A stretch of 64,000 nucleotides of DNA from positions 1 to 64,000 of the forward strand of contig CAIJYV010000024.1 of NCBI GenBank assembly GCA_903825035.1, in the 5' to 3' direction. The stretch is from an uncultured Actinomycetes bacterium. Lineage in GTDB: Bacteria; Actinomycetota; Acidimicrobiia; Acidimicrobiales; RAAP-2. Shown piece after piece: positions 23,285-33,858 of the stretch; the first letter of the stretch is position 1, and each line of letters starts with the position of its first letter. The position numbers were made by a program, and so were the translations under genes. The notes beneath the pieces were generated by a model that had not been told where the DNA came from, made no database searches, and saw only the letters and a list, made by a program, of their open reading frames with translations.

Positions 23285-25295
23285 GTTCATCGTTGAATCA
23301 CCGTTCCAGCCAGCTGGCGATCAGCCAAAGGCTATTGAAGCGCTCGCTCGTGGTGTGACTGACGGTCTTCGCTATCAAACACTCGAGGGAATCACCGGTT
23401 CGGGTAAGACCGCCACAATTGCTTGGATGATTGAAAAAGTCCAACGACCCACCTTGATCCTGGAGCCAAACAAATCCCTCGCTGCACAGTTGGCGTCAGA
23501 GCTTAAGGAGATGTTGCCCCAAAACCGGGTTGAGTTCTTCGTCTCTTACTACGACTACTACCAGCCCGAAGCGTATATCCCGCGAACCGACACTTTCATT
23601 GAAAAAGACTCGTCAATCAATGAGGAGATTGACCGGCTGCGCCATGCGGCAACCTCGTCTTTGCTTATCCACCGAGACACAATCGTCGTTGCGTCGGTGT
23701 CTTGCATCTATGGCCTTGGCTCGCCCTTGGAATATCGCGAACGTATGCTCCCGCTTGAGGTTGGTCAGCAGATCGACCAGCGTCAACTGCTTCGACGCTT
23801 GATCGAGATGCAATACAACCGCAATGACATGGTTCTCGAACGAGGTCTATTCCGCAATCACGGTGACACGCTAGAAATCCAACCGGCATATTCAAACGAA
23901 GCTGTACGGCTTTCTTTCTTTGGTGACGAACTAGAAGAGATCACCTTTTTCAATCCAGTTACCAATGAATTGAAGGGTAAGGTGACCGAATTCACGCTCT
24001 TCGCGGCTTCACACTACGCCACGAGTGCGGAAACTCTCCAACGGGCTTGCCGGTCAATTGAGGACGAACTGCAGGTTCAATTGGCTAAATTCAATGCGGA
24101 AGGAAAACTGCTCGAGGCTCAACGGCTTCGTTCTCGCACGGAACACGACCTCGAGATGCTCGAACAAACTGGAGTTTGCGCTGGGGTTGAGAATTATTCA
24201 GCGCACTTAGATGGGCGCAAGCCAGGTGAGCGACCGTTCACATTGCTCGACTATTTTCCTGAAGACTATTTAGTTGTCATTGATGAGTCCCACGTTGCTG
24301 TTCCGCAAGTGCGCGGTCAGTACGCGGGGGACAAGGCACGTAAAGACACGCTCGTCGAGCACGGCTTTCGACTTCCCTCAGCGCTCGACAATCGCCCACT
24401 TAATTTCGACGAATTCATGAATCTCGTTCCGCAAATGGTATTTGTATCGGCCACGCCTGGACCCTACGAGACCGAACATTCGGACCAGATTGTCGAACAG
24501 GTAATTAGACCTACCGGACTACTCGATCCCATCGTAGAGATTCATCCAACTCAGAACCAAATTGATGACCTCAAACAGCGACTAGAAACTGTTATCAGTC
24601 GCAATGAGCGCGCATTAATTACTACGCTGACCAAGAAGATGGCCGAGGACCTCACCGACTATCTCACAAGAGCTGGTTTCCGCGTTCAATACCTACACAG
24701 TGATATCGACACCATTCAACGAATCGAAATTCTAAGGTCCTTGCGTCTCGGTGAATTTGACATCCTTGTTGGAATCAACCTGCTCCGCGAAGGACTGGAC
24801 CTTCCTGAGGTTTCGCTCGTCGCAATTCTTGACGCAGATAAGGAAGGATTCCTTCGATCGAGAAGTGCCTTAATTCAGACGATTGGACGGGCCGCAAGAA
24901 ACTCCAACGGGCTCGCTGTTCTGTATGCGGACCGAATCACAGATTCGATGGCGGCGGCTATCTCCTTGACCGAACGCCGAAGACTTATGCAGATTGACTA
25001 CAACAAGGATCATGGAATTGAGCCTAAGACGGTCATGAAGAACGTTTCAGACATTCTCGGTCGGCTTAGAAGCGAAACCCCTGATTCTGGCGTCCAGAGG
25101 TTCGAGGTTTTGACCTCGCTCGAAGAAGGTATGCCTGATGACCTCTCGCTCGAAATTGCTCGGATTGAGCGTGCCATGCTCGAAGCGGCGCGCGAATTGC
25201 GGTTCGAGGAGGCGGCTGCTTTGCGAGACGTAATGAATACACTTCAGAGTCAAATGTTGCCAGGTTCGACCAGCGGTACGACCACTGACGCGTAA
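23277..25295 (+). CDS. uvrB: Excinuclease ABC subunit B
   Basis: Damage-verifying helicase-like subunit of nucleotide excision repair. In the 672 residues: Walker A GITGSGKT, the beta-hairpin region SYYDYYQPEAYIPRTDTFI that inserts between DNA strands, the DEAD-like DESH box, helicase motifs V-VI (GINLLREGLDLPEVSL, QTIGRAARN), and a C-terminal UVR motif (about 620-655, LEAARELRFEEAAALRDVM) that binds UvrC or UvrA. The start overlaps coaE by eight bases. It is followed closely by uvrA, then uvrC, so all three excinuclease subunits are contiguous. Confidence 0.97.
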   Translation: MSKFIVESPFQPAGDQPKAIEALARGVTDGLRYQTLEGITGSGKTATIAWMIEKVQRPTLILEPNKSLAAQLASELKEMLPQNRVEFFVSYYDYYQPEAYIPRTDTFIEKDSSINEEIDRLRHAATSSLLIHRDTIVVASVSCIYGLGSPLEYRERMLPLEVGQQIDQRQLLRRLIEMQYNRNDMVLERGLFRNHGDTLEIQPAYSNEAVRLSFFGDELEEITFFNPVTNELKGKVTEFTLFAASHYATSAETLQRACRSIEDELQVQLAKFNAEGKLLEAQRLRSRTEHDLEMLEQTGVCAGVENYSAHLDGRKPGERPFTLLDYFPEDYLVVIDESHVAVPQVRGQYAGDKARKDTLVEHGFRLPSALDNRPLNFDEFMNLVPQMVFVSATPGPYETEHSDQIVEQVIRPTGLLDPIVEIHPTQNQIDDLKQRLETVISRNERALITTLTKKMAEDLTDYLTRAGFRVQYLHSDIDTIQRIEILRSLRLGEFDILVGINLLREGLDLPEVSLVAILDADKEGFLRSRSALIQTIGRAARNSNGLAVLYADRITDSMAAAISLTERRRLMQIDYNKDHGIEPKTVMKNVSDILGRLRSETPDSGVQRFEVLTSLEEGMPDDLSLEIARIERAMLEAARELRFEEAAALRDVMNTLQSQMLPGSTSGTTTDA

Positions 25296-25299
25296 CCAC

Positions 25300-25311
25300 T
25301 AGATTTTTCCT
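25300..25311 (+). promoter_or_regulatory. Leaderless promoter of uvrA
   Basis: TAGATT (25300-25305), six bases, ATG 25312. It fills the whole uvrB-uvrA gap of 16 bases. No LexA-type operator was seen. Confidence 0.6.
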
Positions 25312-28161
25312 ATGTCTTCCTCAATCCGCGTTCAAGGCGCCAGGGTTCATAATCTCAAGAATCTGTCAGTCGAGATTCCACGGGACAAGTTGGTCGTTTT
25401 CACCGGACTATCGGGCTCGGGGAAGTCTTCCCTGGCCTTTGACACAATCTACGCCGAAGGCCAACGCAGGTACGTCGAGAGCCTCTCGGCCTACGCCCGA
25501 CAGTTCCTCGGTCAGATGGAAAAGCCAGATGTCGATTTCATTGAAGGCTTGTCTCCAGCAATCTCCATTGACCAGAAGACGGCGAGCAGAAACCCCCGCT
25601 CAACCGTTGGGACGATTACGGAAATTCACGATTACCTCCGGTTGCTCTTTGCTCGCATCGGAGTACCTCACTGCCACAAATGTGGACGGGAGGTTTCAAG
25701 ACAAACCCCCCAGCAGATTGTGGATCTGGTCCTACAAAGACCAGAAAATGAGAAGTTCATGGTTCTGGCCACGGTAGTGGAAGGTCGCAAGGGCGAGTAT
25801 TCAACCCTGCTCAATGATCTAGCAACCCAGGGCTTCTCTCGGGTGCGAATCGATGGGCAAGTATTGGAACTGTCCGACAGGGAAAACATCTCGCTAGCGA
25901 AGACACAACGCCACACCATTGATGTAGTTGTCGACCGACTAACCGTGAAGGCAACGCAACGCCAACGTCTGACCGAGTCTGTGGAATCCGCACTCCGCTT
26001 GGCGAAGGGTGTCGTTGGGTTCCTATTTATTGATTCCGACGAGTTGGTTACCTATTCGGAGAAAATGGCCTGCACTCACTGTGGCATCTCTTTTACTGAA
26101 TTAGCCCCTCGCGACTTCTCATTCAACTCGCCCTATGGCGCCTGCGCTACTTGCAGCGGTCTTGGAACTCGATTTGAAGTTGATCCCGAACTCGTTGTTC
26201 CCGACGAAGAATTGTCCTTGGCTGAAGGGGCATTGGCACCCTGGGGCGGGAATCGGTACAAATACTTCGACAAGATGATCAAGTCAGTGGCCAAGATGGG
26301 CGACATTGACATGAATACGCCGTGGAAAAAGCTCAAAGCCAAGGACAAGCAGCTCATCTTGTTCGGTGTTGACGACAAGGCAGTGCCAGTCAAATACAAG
26401 AACCGCTATGGGAAAACGACCACTTACAGCGCTACCTATGACGGAATTATTGAGTGGCTCGAGCGTAAACATGGTGAAGCCGATGGCGAGTGGTCGCGTG
26501 AACAGGCTGAGCAGTACATGCAAGAGGTTGAGTGCAACGCCTGCAGCGGTCAGCGGTTAAGGCCTGAGATCCTGGCCGTGACAATTCAAGATGAGTCCAT
26601 TGCCAGCGTCAACTCCATGACCATCGACGAAGCGATTTTATTTTTCAAGAAACTCAAGCTCAGCAAGCGCGAACTGGCCATTGCTAAGCAGGTTATTAAG
26701 GAAATCAACGAACGATTGAACTTCCTCATGGATGTGGGTCTTGACTACCTGACGCTGTCTCGTGCATCGGCGACCTTGTCAGGTGGTGAAGCGCAGCGCA
26801 TTAGGTTGGCATCGCAAATTGGTAGTTACCTCGTTGGAGTGTTGTATGTACTAGATGAGCCTTCGATTGGTCTTCACCAACGGGACAATCGCCGACTCAT
26901 CACAACACTCGAACGCCTCCGCGACCTAGGTAATTCAGTAGTAGTCGTTGAACACGATGAAGAAACGATTCGACTTGCAGACTTCTTGGTTGACATTGGA
27001 CCTGGAGCAGGTGAATACGGCGGACAAGTCGTCCACGCTGGGAGCTATGAAGATATTCTGTCCAATGAGCTGTCTCTGACGGGCCAATATTTGTCTGGCA
27101 AAAGACGGATTGAAGTGCCGAAGGATCGCCGGCCGGGTAATGGTGAGCACATAACGGTTGTTGGCGCACGCGCAAACAATCTCCAAAACGTGACGGTCAA
27201 GTTTCCACTCGGTGGCTTCGTCGCAGTTACGGGAGTATCGGGGTCTGGAAAATCCACCCTGATTAATGGAATTTTGCTCGCGCACCTAGAACGAGAAGTT
27301 AATCGAGCCAAAACCCACGTCGCCGAGCACGACAAAATTACTGGCCTAGAAAGCATTGACAAAGTGGTTGCAGTAGACCAGCAGCCGATTGGTCGCACCC
27401 CTCGAAGTAATCCGGCTACTTATACCGGTGTTTTCGACAAAATTCGAAAACTGTTTGCTGAGACTCAAGAAGCGAAGGTCCGTGGCTACCAGCAGGGCCG
27501 ATTCTCCTTCAACGTACCAGGTAAAAATGGTGGCGGTAGGTGCGAGGCGTGTTCGGGAGACGGCACCATCAAGATCGAGATGCACTTTTTGCCCGATGTC
27601 TACGTCAATTGCGAAGAGTGCAACGGAGCGAGATATAACCGAGAGACGCTGGAAATCACCTACCGGGGCAAGTCAATCGCGGATGTATTGAATATGCCCG
27701 TAAATGAAGCGCTCGGATTCTTCGAACGGCAACCCGCAATCTTGCGCATTGTTCAGAGCTTGGCCGATGTGGGCCTCGGCTATGTTCGCCTAGGTCAACC
27801 CGCTCCCACGTTGTCGGGAGGCGAAGCGCAACGCGTCAAGCTCGCTACTGAACTTGCGAGACGACCCACGGGCCACACTTTTTACGTTCTCGATGAGCCA
27901 ACTACGGGACTGCACTTTGAGGACGTGAATCGACTATTAGAGGTATTGCACCGGCTCGTAGATCAGGGGAACACTGTCCTGGTGATTGAACACAATCTCG
28001 ATGTGGTCAAGACGGCCGACTGGATTGTTGACCTCGGTCCAGAAGGTGGACGACGAGGCGGAACGATTGTTGGTGAAGGAACTCCAGAACAGATCGCGAA
28101 GCTAAAGACTGCAACCGGGGAAGTACTAAAAGAGGTTCTGCTGGCCGCGAAGAGAAAGTAG
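25312..28161 (+). CDS. uvrA: Excinuclease ABC subunit A
   Basis: Dimeric ABC-type damage sensor that loads UvrB. The 949 residues contain two ATPase halves with Walker [10 protein letters not shown] near residue 33 and GVSGSGKST in the second half. Both LSGGEAQR signatures are present, and zinc modules include [18 protein letters not shown] and [18 protein letters not shown]. The signature region [16 protein letters not shown]-like is intact in the first half and [12 protein letters not shown] in the second. The length is standard. It is followed by uvrC two bases after the stop. Confidence 0.97.
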   Translation: MSSSIRVQGARVHNLKNLSVEIPRDKLVVFTGLSGSGKSSLAFDTIYAEGQRRYVESLSAYARQFLGQMEKPDVDFIEGLSPAISIDQKTASRNPRSTVGTITEIHDYLRLLFARIGVPHCHKCGREVSRQTPQQIVDLVLQRPENEKFMVLATVVEGRKGEYSTLLNDLATQGFSRVRIDGQVLELSDRENISLAKTQRHTIDVVVDRLTVKATQRQRLTESVESALRLAKGVVGFLFIDSDELVTYSEKMACTHCGISFTELAPRDFSFNSPYGACATCSGLGTRFEVDPELVVPDEELSLAEGALAPWGGNRYKYFDKMIKSVAKMGDIDMNTPWKKLKAKDKQLILFGVDDKAVPVKYKNRYGKTTTYSATYDGIIEWLERKHGEADGEWSREQAEQYMQEVECNACSGQRLRPEILAVTIQDESIASVNSMTIDEAILFFKKLKLSKRELAIAKQVIKEINERLNFLMDVGLDYLTLSRASATLSGGEAQRIRLASQIGSYLVGVLYVLDEPSIGLHQRDNRRLITTLERLRDLGNSVVVVEHDEETIRLADFLVDIGPGAGEYGGQVVHAGSYEDILSNELSLTGQYLSGKRRIEVPKDRRPGNGEHITVVGARANNLQNVTVKFPLGGFVAVTGVSGSGKSTLINGILLAHLEREVNRAKTHVAEHDKITGLESIDKVVAVDQQPIGRTPRSNPATYTGVFDKIRKLFAETQEAKVRGYQQGRFSFNVPGKNGGGRCEACSGDGTIKIEMHFLPDVYVNCEECNGARYNRETLEITYRGKSIADVLNMPVNEALGFFERQPAILRIVQSLADVGLGYVRLGQPAPTLSGGEAQRVKLATELARRPTGHTFYVLDEPTTGLHFEDVNRLLEVLHRLVDQGNTVLVIEHNLDVVKTADWIVDLGPEGGRRGGTIVGEGTPEQIAKLKTATGEVLKEVLLAAKRK

Positions 28162-28163
28162 CC

Positions 28164-30023
28164 ATGGAACGCCCCGCCGGCATGCCAACCGACCCAGGCT
28201 GCTACATTTTTCGCAACTCTGGAAACAACGTCATTTATGTTGGTAAGGCCAAAGTGATCAAAAATCGCCTTGGCTCCTACTTCCAATCGCGAGATGGCTT
28301 GTCACCAAAAACCCAGTTTTTAATGGACGAAGCGACCTCAGTTGAGTGGATTGTGACTCCATCGGAACTGGATGCGTTGATTCTTGAAAACGAGTTAATC
28401 AAACAATTCCAACCTCGATACAACCTTCGTCTAAAAGATGACAAGAGCTTTCCCTACGTCGCACTTGATTCTCGTACCGAGTTTCCAGTTCCCTTCATTA
28501 CTCGCGGTAAGCACCAACGTGGTGTGAGGTATTTTGGGCCCTACGTGGACGTCCGCGCACTCCGCGTGACCATTGACGAGTTACTCCATATCTATCCGCT
28601 CAGAAGTTGCTCGAGACATAAATTTGAGTACCAGAAAAAAATAGGCCGTCCGTGTCTGCTTTTTGACATTGGGAAATGTTCTGGACCGTGCGTTGGTGCA
28701 ATAGATCGTGACGGGTATCAAGAGCTCGTTAATTCTTGGGCGCGTTTCCTGTCTGGCGACGTCAGCCAATTAAAGAATTCGCTTCAGGACGAGATGGACG
28801 CGGCTTCGAAGAAAACTCACTACGAAGCAGCCGCCAAGGCTCGTGATGGACTAGAAGCCCTCGACCGTGCCGCACAATCTCAGAGTGTGGTTTTGGACAC
28901 ACACTCCAATGTGGACACTTTGGCGGTTTCCACTGATGGCGGTCGAGCGACAGTGGTGCGGTTCAAGGTTCGAAGCGGGCGAGTAATTGGGCGAAGTGTT
29001 CATTTCCTCGACCGGTCACTGGATGAAAACACCACCGAAATTCTTGAGTCGGTAATAACGGACATTTACCCGGAACAATCCGATGTTCCGCCCGTCGTGA
29101 ACGTTCCTAAGGGAACGGACGTTGGGCTGGTGGCTGACTACCTCGCTTCGATAAGGGGCTCAAAAGTTGAGGTTGCGATTCCGATGCGTGGAAAGCGACG
29201 TAGGGTCATGGAGTTGGCTCTGCACGATGCCACTTCAGTCATTGCCCGTGATTCTCTCAGGCGTCAGAGCGACCACAACATTCGCTCGCGTGCACTGCAA
29301 GAAATCGGCTCAAAGCTTGCCCTGCACCAACCTCCATTCCGAATGGAGTGCTTCGACATGTCCCACCTACAGGGCACCAATTACGTTGGCTCCATGGTGG
29401 TCTTTGAAGATGGCCTTCCTATGAAATCTGAGTATCGCCATTTCAATGTCAAGGAAATTCTTGGCAATGACGACTTTGGGGCAATGCAAGAGGTCGTGAG
29501 ACGGCGACTCGAACACTGGAATGAAGAGCAGCAGTCATCGAAATTTCGTCGTGCGGACTTAATTGTCATCGACGGAGGTCTTGGCCAGCTTCACGCCGCC
29601 GAAAAGGCTGCTGAAGAGCTTGGGCTGAAGGGCCAAGTTGAATTTGTTGCCATTGCCAAACGTGAGGAATTCCTGTACCGACCCGGTTCTTCGGACCCGA
29701 TCATTTTGGATGGTGGCTCAGAAGGGCTCTACATGATGCAGCGCCTTCGAGACGAAGCCCACCGCTTCGCAATCAACTTCCACCGATCAAAACGAGGAAA
29801 ATCGATGGTGGCGACCACTCTCGAGGGTGTTGAGGGCCTTGGACCGTCGCGGCGCGATCGCCTCATCGAAACCTTCGGCTCGCTCGATGGAATTCGTGCT
29901 GCCACCAAGGAGGAACTGGAGGCGCTCCCTTGGTTACCCGCCGAGGTGGCCAGGAGCCTCTACGATCGTGTTAGCGGGCCACGCTCGCCAAGACTCTCAA
30001 AGGATGCTGACGAGAATGGATGA
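28164..30023 (+). CDS. uvrC: Excinuclease ABC subunit C
   Basis: Dual-incision endonuclease of excision repair, 619 residues. The N-terminal GIY-YIG nuclease (PGCYIF...NVIYVGKAK) makes the 3' cut. A cysteine cluster follows (SCSRHKF, CLLFDIGKCSGPCVG), then a UVR helix around residues 205-235. The C-terminal RNase H-like nuclease has MECFDMSHLQG and VIDGGLGQL, with tandem helix-hairpin-helix motifs at the end (VEGLGPSRRDRLIETFGSL). The stop overlaps the rapZ start by eight bases. Confidence 0.96.
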   Translation: MERPAGMPTDPGCYIFRNSGNNVIYVGKAKVIKNRLGSYFQSRDGLSPKTQFLMDEATSVEWIVTPSELDALILENELIKQFQPRYNLRLKDDKSFPYVALDSRTEFPVPFITRGKHQRGVRYFGPYVDVRALRVTIDELLHIYPLRSCSRHKFEYQKKIGRPCLLFDIGKCSGPCVGAIDRDGYQELVNSWARFLSGDVSQLKNSLQDEMDAASKKTHYEAAAKARDGLEALDRAAQSQSVVLDTHSNVDTLAVSTDGGRATVVRFKVRSGRVIGRSVHFLDRSLDENTTEILESVITDIYPEQSDVPPVVNVPKGTDVGLVADYLASIRGSKVEVAIPMRGKRRRVMELALHDATSVIARDSLRRQSDHNIRSRALQEIGSKLALHQPPFRMECFDMSHLQGTNYVGSMVVFEDGLPMKSEYRHFNVKEILGNDDFGAMQEVVRRRLEHWNEEQQSSKFRRADLIVIDGGLGQLHAAEKAAEELGLKGQVEFVAIAKREEFLYRPGSSDPIILDGGSEGLYMMQRLRDEAHRFAINFHRSKRGKSMVATTLEGVEGLGPSRRDRLIETFGSLDGIRAATKEELEALPWLPAEVARSLYDRVSGPRSPRLSKDADENG

Positions 30024-30861
30024 AGTCCTACTGGTTACGGGAATGTCGGGTGCCGGGCGCTCGACCGTCTCAGCAGCGCTGGAGGATCTTGGTTGGTTCG
30101 TAATTGACAATTTACCTTTGGAATTGGTGGTGCGAGTTAGTGAACTAGCTCTGTCAACGTCAACAGAGTTTGCAGGAGTTGCCTTTATCGTTGGCCGCGC
30201 CGGTCGTCAGCAGACCGAGGCGTTGCTTGCAGTTGAAAAAGATTTACAACAACTTCACGATGAGGCGAAAATTCTCTTCCTCGATGCACCAGATGATGTT
30301 CTAATCCATCGGTATGAAGGAAATCGGCGCCGCCATCCTTTCCCCGCTCCAACTCTTGCGGACTCCATTTCGGGCGAGAGGTCGGCGCTAGCCACGATCC
30401 GCGACGCCGCGGACTTGGTTATTGACACTGGATCGATAAACACCAATCAGCTTCGTACGCGAATTCAAGAGATATTCACTAAAGAAAATGCTCAGCATCC
30501 AATGCGTATCTCTATTGTTTCCTTTGGCTACTCCAATGGAATTCCCCGCGATGTGGATCTTGTTTTCGATTGCCGGTTCCTGCCGAATCCTCATTGGATC
30601 GAAGAGCTGAGACCGCTTACGGGTCTAGACGCACCGGTCGCCGACTACGTTCTGGCGCAAGAACCAGCCCAACACTTCTTATCGGATGTTGTGAACATGT
30701 TGACCTGGCAAATTCCAGCCTTTGCGAATGAAGGCAAGTCCTATCTCTCGATAGCGGTGGGATGTACGGGTGGGCGGCATCGCAGCGTGGCGATTGCTGA
30801 GGAGATTCGCTCGCGCTTGGCCATTGCCAATTCGGTGTTCCATCGCGACATCGCACGCTAG
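30016..30861 (+). CDS. rapZ: RapZ/YvcJ-family nucleotide-binding protein
   Basis: 281-residue P-loop protein. RapZ in E. coli is an RNA-binding adapter that responds to glucosamine-6-phosphate; the actinobacterial role is less clear. Walker A is GMSGAGRST (9-17), then WFVIDNLP, EGNRRRHP and the C-terminal VGCTGGRHRSVAIAEEI, a strongly conserved family end. ATG 30016 is preferred over an ATG four codons earlier because similarity starts at MDEVLLVTG and the spacing to GACGAGA is better. In most actinobacteria yvcK and whiA follow; here gap follows directly. Confidence 0.93.
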   Translation: MDEVLLVTGMSGAGRSTVSAALEDLGWFVIDNLPLELVVRVSELALSTSTEFAGVAFIVGRAGRQQTEALLAVEKDLQQLHDEAKILFLDAPDDVLIHRYEGNRRRHPFPAPTLADSISGERSALATIRDAADLVIDTGSINTNQLRTRIQEIFTKENAQHPMRISIVSFGYSNGIPRDVDLVFDCRFLPNPHWIEELRPLTGLDAPVADYVLAQEPAQHFLSDVVNMLTWQIPAFANEGKSYLSIAVGCTGGRHRSVAIAEEIRSRLAIANSVFHRDIAR

Positions 30862-30871
30862 CGATTTTCGT

Positions 30872-30918
30872 TAGAATGGCCTAGTTCTCGGCAAGAGTCG
30901 AGTTTTCGAGGAGGCATT
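30872..30918 (+). promoter_or_regulatory. Promoter and leader of the gap operon
   Basis: TAGAAT (30872-30877) is the candidate -10 box. The leader of about 35 bases ends in GAGGAGG, one of the best ribosome-binding sites in the window, just ahead of GTG 30919. That suits a highly expressed glycolytic operon. Confidence 0.6.
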
Positions 30919-31926
30919 GTGGCTGTTCGCGTAGCAATCAATGGTTTTGGACGAATTGGACGTGGATATCTGCGTGCTTCGCTCAAGAACCCCAACATTG
31001 AAGTTGTGGCCATTAACGATTTAACCAGTCCCGCGACCCTTGCGCACTTGGTGAAGTACGACTCAACTCAAGGCCTCCTTGCTGAGAACGTATCGGCTAC
31101 CTCCGATAGCATCACGGTCGGAAGTCGCACCATCAAAGTCCTGGCCGAACGCAACCCTAGCGATCTTCCGTGGGGAGAGCTAAATATTGACGTCGTTATT
31201 GAATCGACGGGTATTTTCACTACGAGAGAGGCAGCGAGTCAGCATTTGGCCGCGGGAGCCAAGCGAGTAATCATTTCAGCTCCGGCCACCGAAGTGGACG
31301 CGACATTCGTATTTGGCGTAAACGAAGACACCTTCGACGCCGACACGCACAAAATCGTCTCAAACGCCTCTTGCACCACGAACTGCTTCGTCCCAATGGT
31401 CAAAGTGCTCGATGACGCATTCGGAATTGAGGGCGGCTTGATGACTACCGTTCACGCCTACACCAACGACCAAAACCTGCTGGACCTTCCTCACAAGGAC
31501 CTTCGCCGCGCACGCGCTGCAGCGGTCAACATCGTTCCTTCTTCTACAGGTGCTGCCCGCGCAACCAGCCTCGTACTTGAAGCGATGAAGGGGCGCCTGG
31601 ATGGCACTTCACTTCGAGTTCCAATTCCTGACGGTTCCATTACCGACTTCACTGCGGTAGTGCGCACCACAACCGTTGAGGAAATTAACGCCGCGTTCAA
31701 GACTGCCGCTCAAGGTCGCCTCAAAGGCGTGTTGGTTTACACCGACGAGCCCATTGTCTCGAGCGACATTGTGGGAGACCCTGCCTCTTGTACCTTCGAC
31801 TCGCAAATGACAATGGTTCAGCGCCTTGATGATGAGCGCTCATTGGTCAAGATTTTTGGTTGGTACGACAACGAGTGGGGTTACTCAAACCGCCTCGTCG
31901 ACCTAACCGCACACATCGGCGGTTAA
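30919..31926 (+). CDS. gap: Glyceraldehyde-3-phosphate dehydrogenase
   Basis: Oxidises glyceraldehyde-3-phosphate with phosphate and NAD+ to 1,3-bisphosphoglycerate. The 335 residues include INGFGRIGR (7-15), the Cys152 nucleophile in SNASCTTNC, His179 in TTVHAYTNDQ, the phosphate-binding SSTGAA and the C-terminal WYDNEWGYSNR. The GTG start is supported by GAGGAGG. It is first gene of gap-pgk-tpiA-secG, the standard actinobacterial order. Cofactor preference is not obvious from the sequence alone. Confidence 0.97.
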   Translation: MAVRVAINGFGRIGRGYLRASLKNPNIEVVAINDLTSPATLAHLVKYDSTQGLLAENVSATSDSITVGSRTIKVLAERNPSDLPWGELNIDVVIESTGIFTTREAASQHLAAGAKRVIISAPATEVDATFVFGVNEDTFDADTHKIVSNASCTTNCFVPMVKVLDDAFGIEGGLMTTVHAYTNDQNLLDLPHKDLRRARAAAVNIVPSSTGAARATSLVLEAMKGRLDGTSLRVPIPDGSITDFTAVVRTTTVEEINAAFKTAAQGRLKGVLVYTDEPIVSSDIVGDPASCTFDSQMTMVQRLDDERSLVKIFGWYDNEWGYSNRLVDLTAHIGG

Positions 31927-31929
31927 TCC

Positions 31930-33072
31930 GTGCCAGCTCAACTTCCTGGAATTGAACGACTTGGTGACCTGAATGGTAAGAAGGTCCTAGTTCGGGTCGA
32001 TTTCAATACGCCCGTACATCTTGTTGATGGCAGGCTGGAAGTTGCTGACGACTTTCGGATTAGAGCCACTCTTCCACTGCTGGAAGATCTGAAGAGCAGG
32101 GGAGCACTGGTTGCGTGCATGACTCACTTCGGTCGGCCCAATGGCAAGGTGGTTCCAGAATTTAGCGTCGAGCCAGTACGCCGGCGGCTAAATGAACTCT
32201 GTGACGGAATTCAACTGCTTGAGAATCTACGATTCAACCCGGGCGAAGAGGCCAATGATCCCGCCTTTGGAGCCTCGCTAGTCGAAGGTTTTGACTGTTT
32301 CATCAATGAAGCTTTTGGGGCTTCACACCGTGCTCATGCGTCGATCATGATTCCACCTACGCTGCTACCAAGCGCCGCCGGACCGAACTTACAAAAAGAG
32401 GTTTCGACCTTGCTCGGTGCACTGGAAAACCCGGTCAGGCCGTTCGTGGCGATCGTTGGTGGAGCGAAGGTGAAAGACAAGCTTGCCATCACAAAGGTTC
32501 TCTCTCAAAAAGCCGACGCAGTGATTGTTGGCGGTGGAATGGCCTACACCTTCGAGTTCGCTGAAGGCCGGACAATTGGTGGTTCTCTTTTCGACGAAAC
32601 GAACGTCGAAAATTGCCGAGAGCTTTTGGCGACCGGAAAAATACGAATTCCAATAGATTCACGTGGGTTAGAAAATGGTCAACCGTTTGGTCCTGACGGC
32701 GGCATTGCACCAGTTCAGTCCTTCGGAGAGGACATCCCTGAAGGTTCGATGGGCCTCGATATTGGAACTTTATCTGCTGCAATGTTTGTCGAAGAGATCT
32801 TGAATGCCGGCACCATTCTTTGGAATGGCCCAATGGGCGTATTCGAAGATACGCGTTTTGCTACCGGAACCGAAGCAATTGCTAATGCGGTGGCCACCTC
32901 AAAGGGATTCTCAGTCGTAGGGGGTGGGGATTCTGTAGCCGCCATTCAAAAGTTTCATTTGGAAAATGAGGTTGACTTCGTTTCAACTGGAGGCGGAGCT
33001 TCTCTTGAGCTAGTTGAATTAGGCGATTTGCCCGGGCTGCGGGCTCTACGAGATTCGAAGGTTGGAGCATGA
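31930..33072 (+). CDS. pgk: Phosphoglycerate kinase
   Basis: Transfers phosphate from 1,3-bisphosphoglycerate to ADP. The 380 residues are slightly short of the usual 390-400. Present are VRVDFNTPV (usually VDFNVP), THFGRP, ENLRFNPGEE, NEAFGASHRAHAS (the usual NDAFG changed to NEAFG, a conservative swap), the nucleotide-site GGAKVKDK and GGGDSVAA. The start is GTG three bases after the gap stop. The stop overlaps tpiA as ATGA. Confidence 0.96.
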   Translation: MPAQLPGIERLGDLNGKKVLVRVDFNTPVHLVDGRLEVADDFRIRATLPLLEDLKSRGALVACMTHFGRPNGKVVPEFSVEPVRRRLNELCDGIQLLENLRFNPGEEANDPAFGASLVEGFDCFINEAFGASHRAHASIMIPPTLLPSAAGPNLQKEVSTLLGALENPVRPFVAIVGGAKVKDKLAITKVLSQKADAVIVGGGMAYTFEFAEGRTIGGSLFDETNVENCRELLATGKIRIPIDSRGLENGQPFGPDGGIAPVQSFGEDIPEGSMGLDIGTLSAAMFVEEILNAGTILWNGPMGVFEDTRFATGTEAIANAVATSKGFSVVGGGDSVAAIQKFHLENEVDFVSTGGGASLELVELGDLPGLRALRDSKVGA

Positions 33073-33848
33073 CGGTGAAGCCACTAATCGTTGGAAACTG
33101 GAAGATGAACCATGACTACGTTGAGGCCCTGCATCTAACTCAACAAATCGGCGTAGTCCTGAAGAACAAATCCCGCGAACACGTCGATATAGCGGTGGCT
33201 CCTCCATTCGTCGATATTCGGTCGGTTGGGTCAATTATCGAATCGGAACGAATTCCCATTTCGTTGAGCGCCCAGCACGTTTCGATGTTCGAAAGTGGCG
33301 CACACACTGGTGAGGTTTCGGTCAACATGCTAAAGCGCCTTGGTGTCAAGAGCGTGATTGTTGGGCATTCTGAGCGACGGACCATGTACGGCCAGACCGA
33401 CGAGGTTGTTGCGGCGACACTCCAAGCGGCGACTCGAGGGGGGCTCGAGGTCATCTTCTGTTGCGGCGAGAATTTAGAGGTGAGAGATTCAAACGATCAT
33501 CTCTCTTTCGTTAGCGGACAGATTGATCGCGCTTTCTCTGGCTTCGACAAGAAGAATTTTTCGATGGTGACGGTCGCTTACGAGCCAATTTGGGCAATTG
33601 GCACCGGTCGAACCGCAGATACTGAGCAAGTGGCTGAAATGATGGCCCACGTCCGCAGCGAGCTCACCGGTCGATCGATGCCCGACACTCGAGTTCTCTA
33701 CGGGGGATCGGTTACTGCGGACAACGCTGCGGAATTGGCGACCACGGGCCACGCCGGAGGCTTTTTGGTCGGCGGTGCGAGCTTGAAAGTCGAGAGTTTT
33801 ATGGCCATTGTTGAGGCCGTGGACGACTGCTACGCTAGAAACCGCTAA
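33069..33848 (+). CDS. tpiA: Triosephosphate isomerase
   Basis: Interconverts dihydroxyacetone phosphate and glyceraldehyde-3-phosphate. The 259-residue TIM barrel has GNWKMN with Asn10 and Lys12, electrophile His100 in GHSERR, base Glu172 in AYEPIWAIGTG, and the phosphate loop YGGSV. All catalytic residues are intact. The four-base overlap with pgk indicates translational coupling. secG follows after ten bases. Confidence 0.97.
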   Translation: MTVKPLIVGNWKMNHDYVEALHLTQQIGVVLKNKSREHVDIAVAPPFVDIRSVGSIIESERIPISLSAQHVSMFESGAHTGEVSVNMLKRLGVKSVIVGHSERRTMYGQTDEVVAATLQAATRGGLEVIFCCGENLEVRDSNDHLSFVSGQIDRAFSGFDKKNFSMVTVAYEPIWAIGTGRTADTEQVAEMMAHVRSELTGRSMPDTRVLYGGSVTADNAAELATTGHAGGFLVGGASLKVESFMAIVEAVDDCYARNR

Positions 33849-33858
33849 CGGAGGCGAC

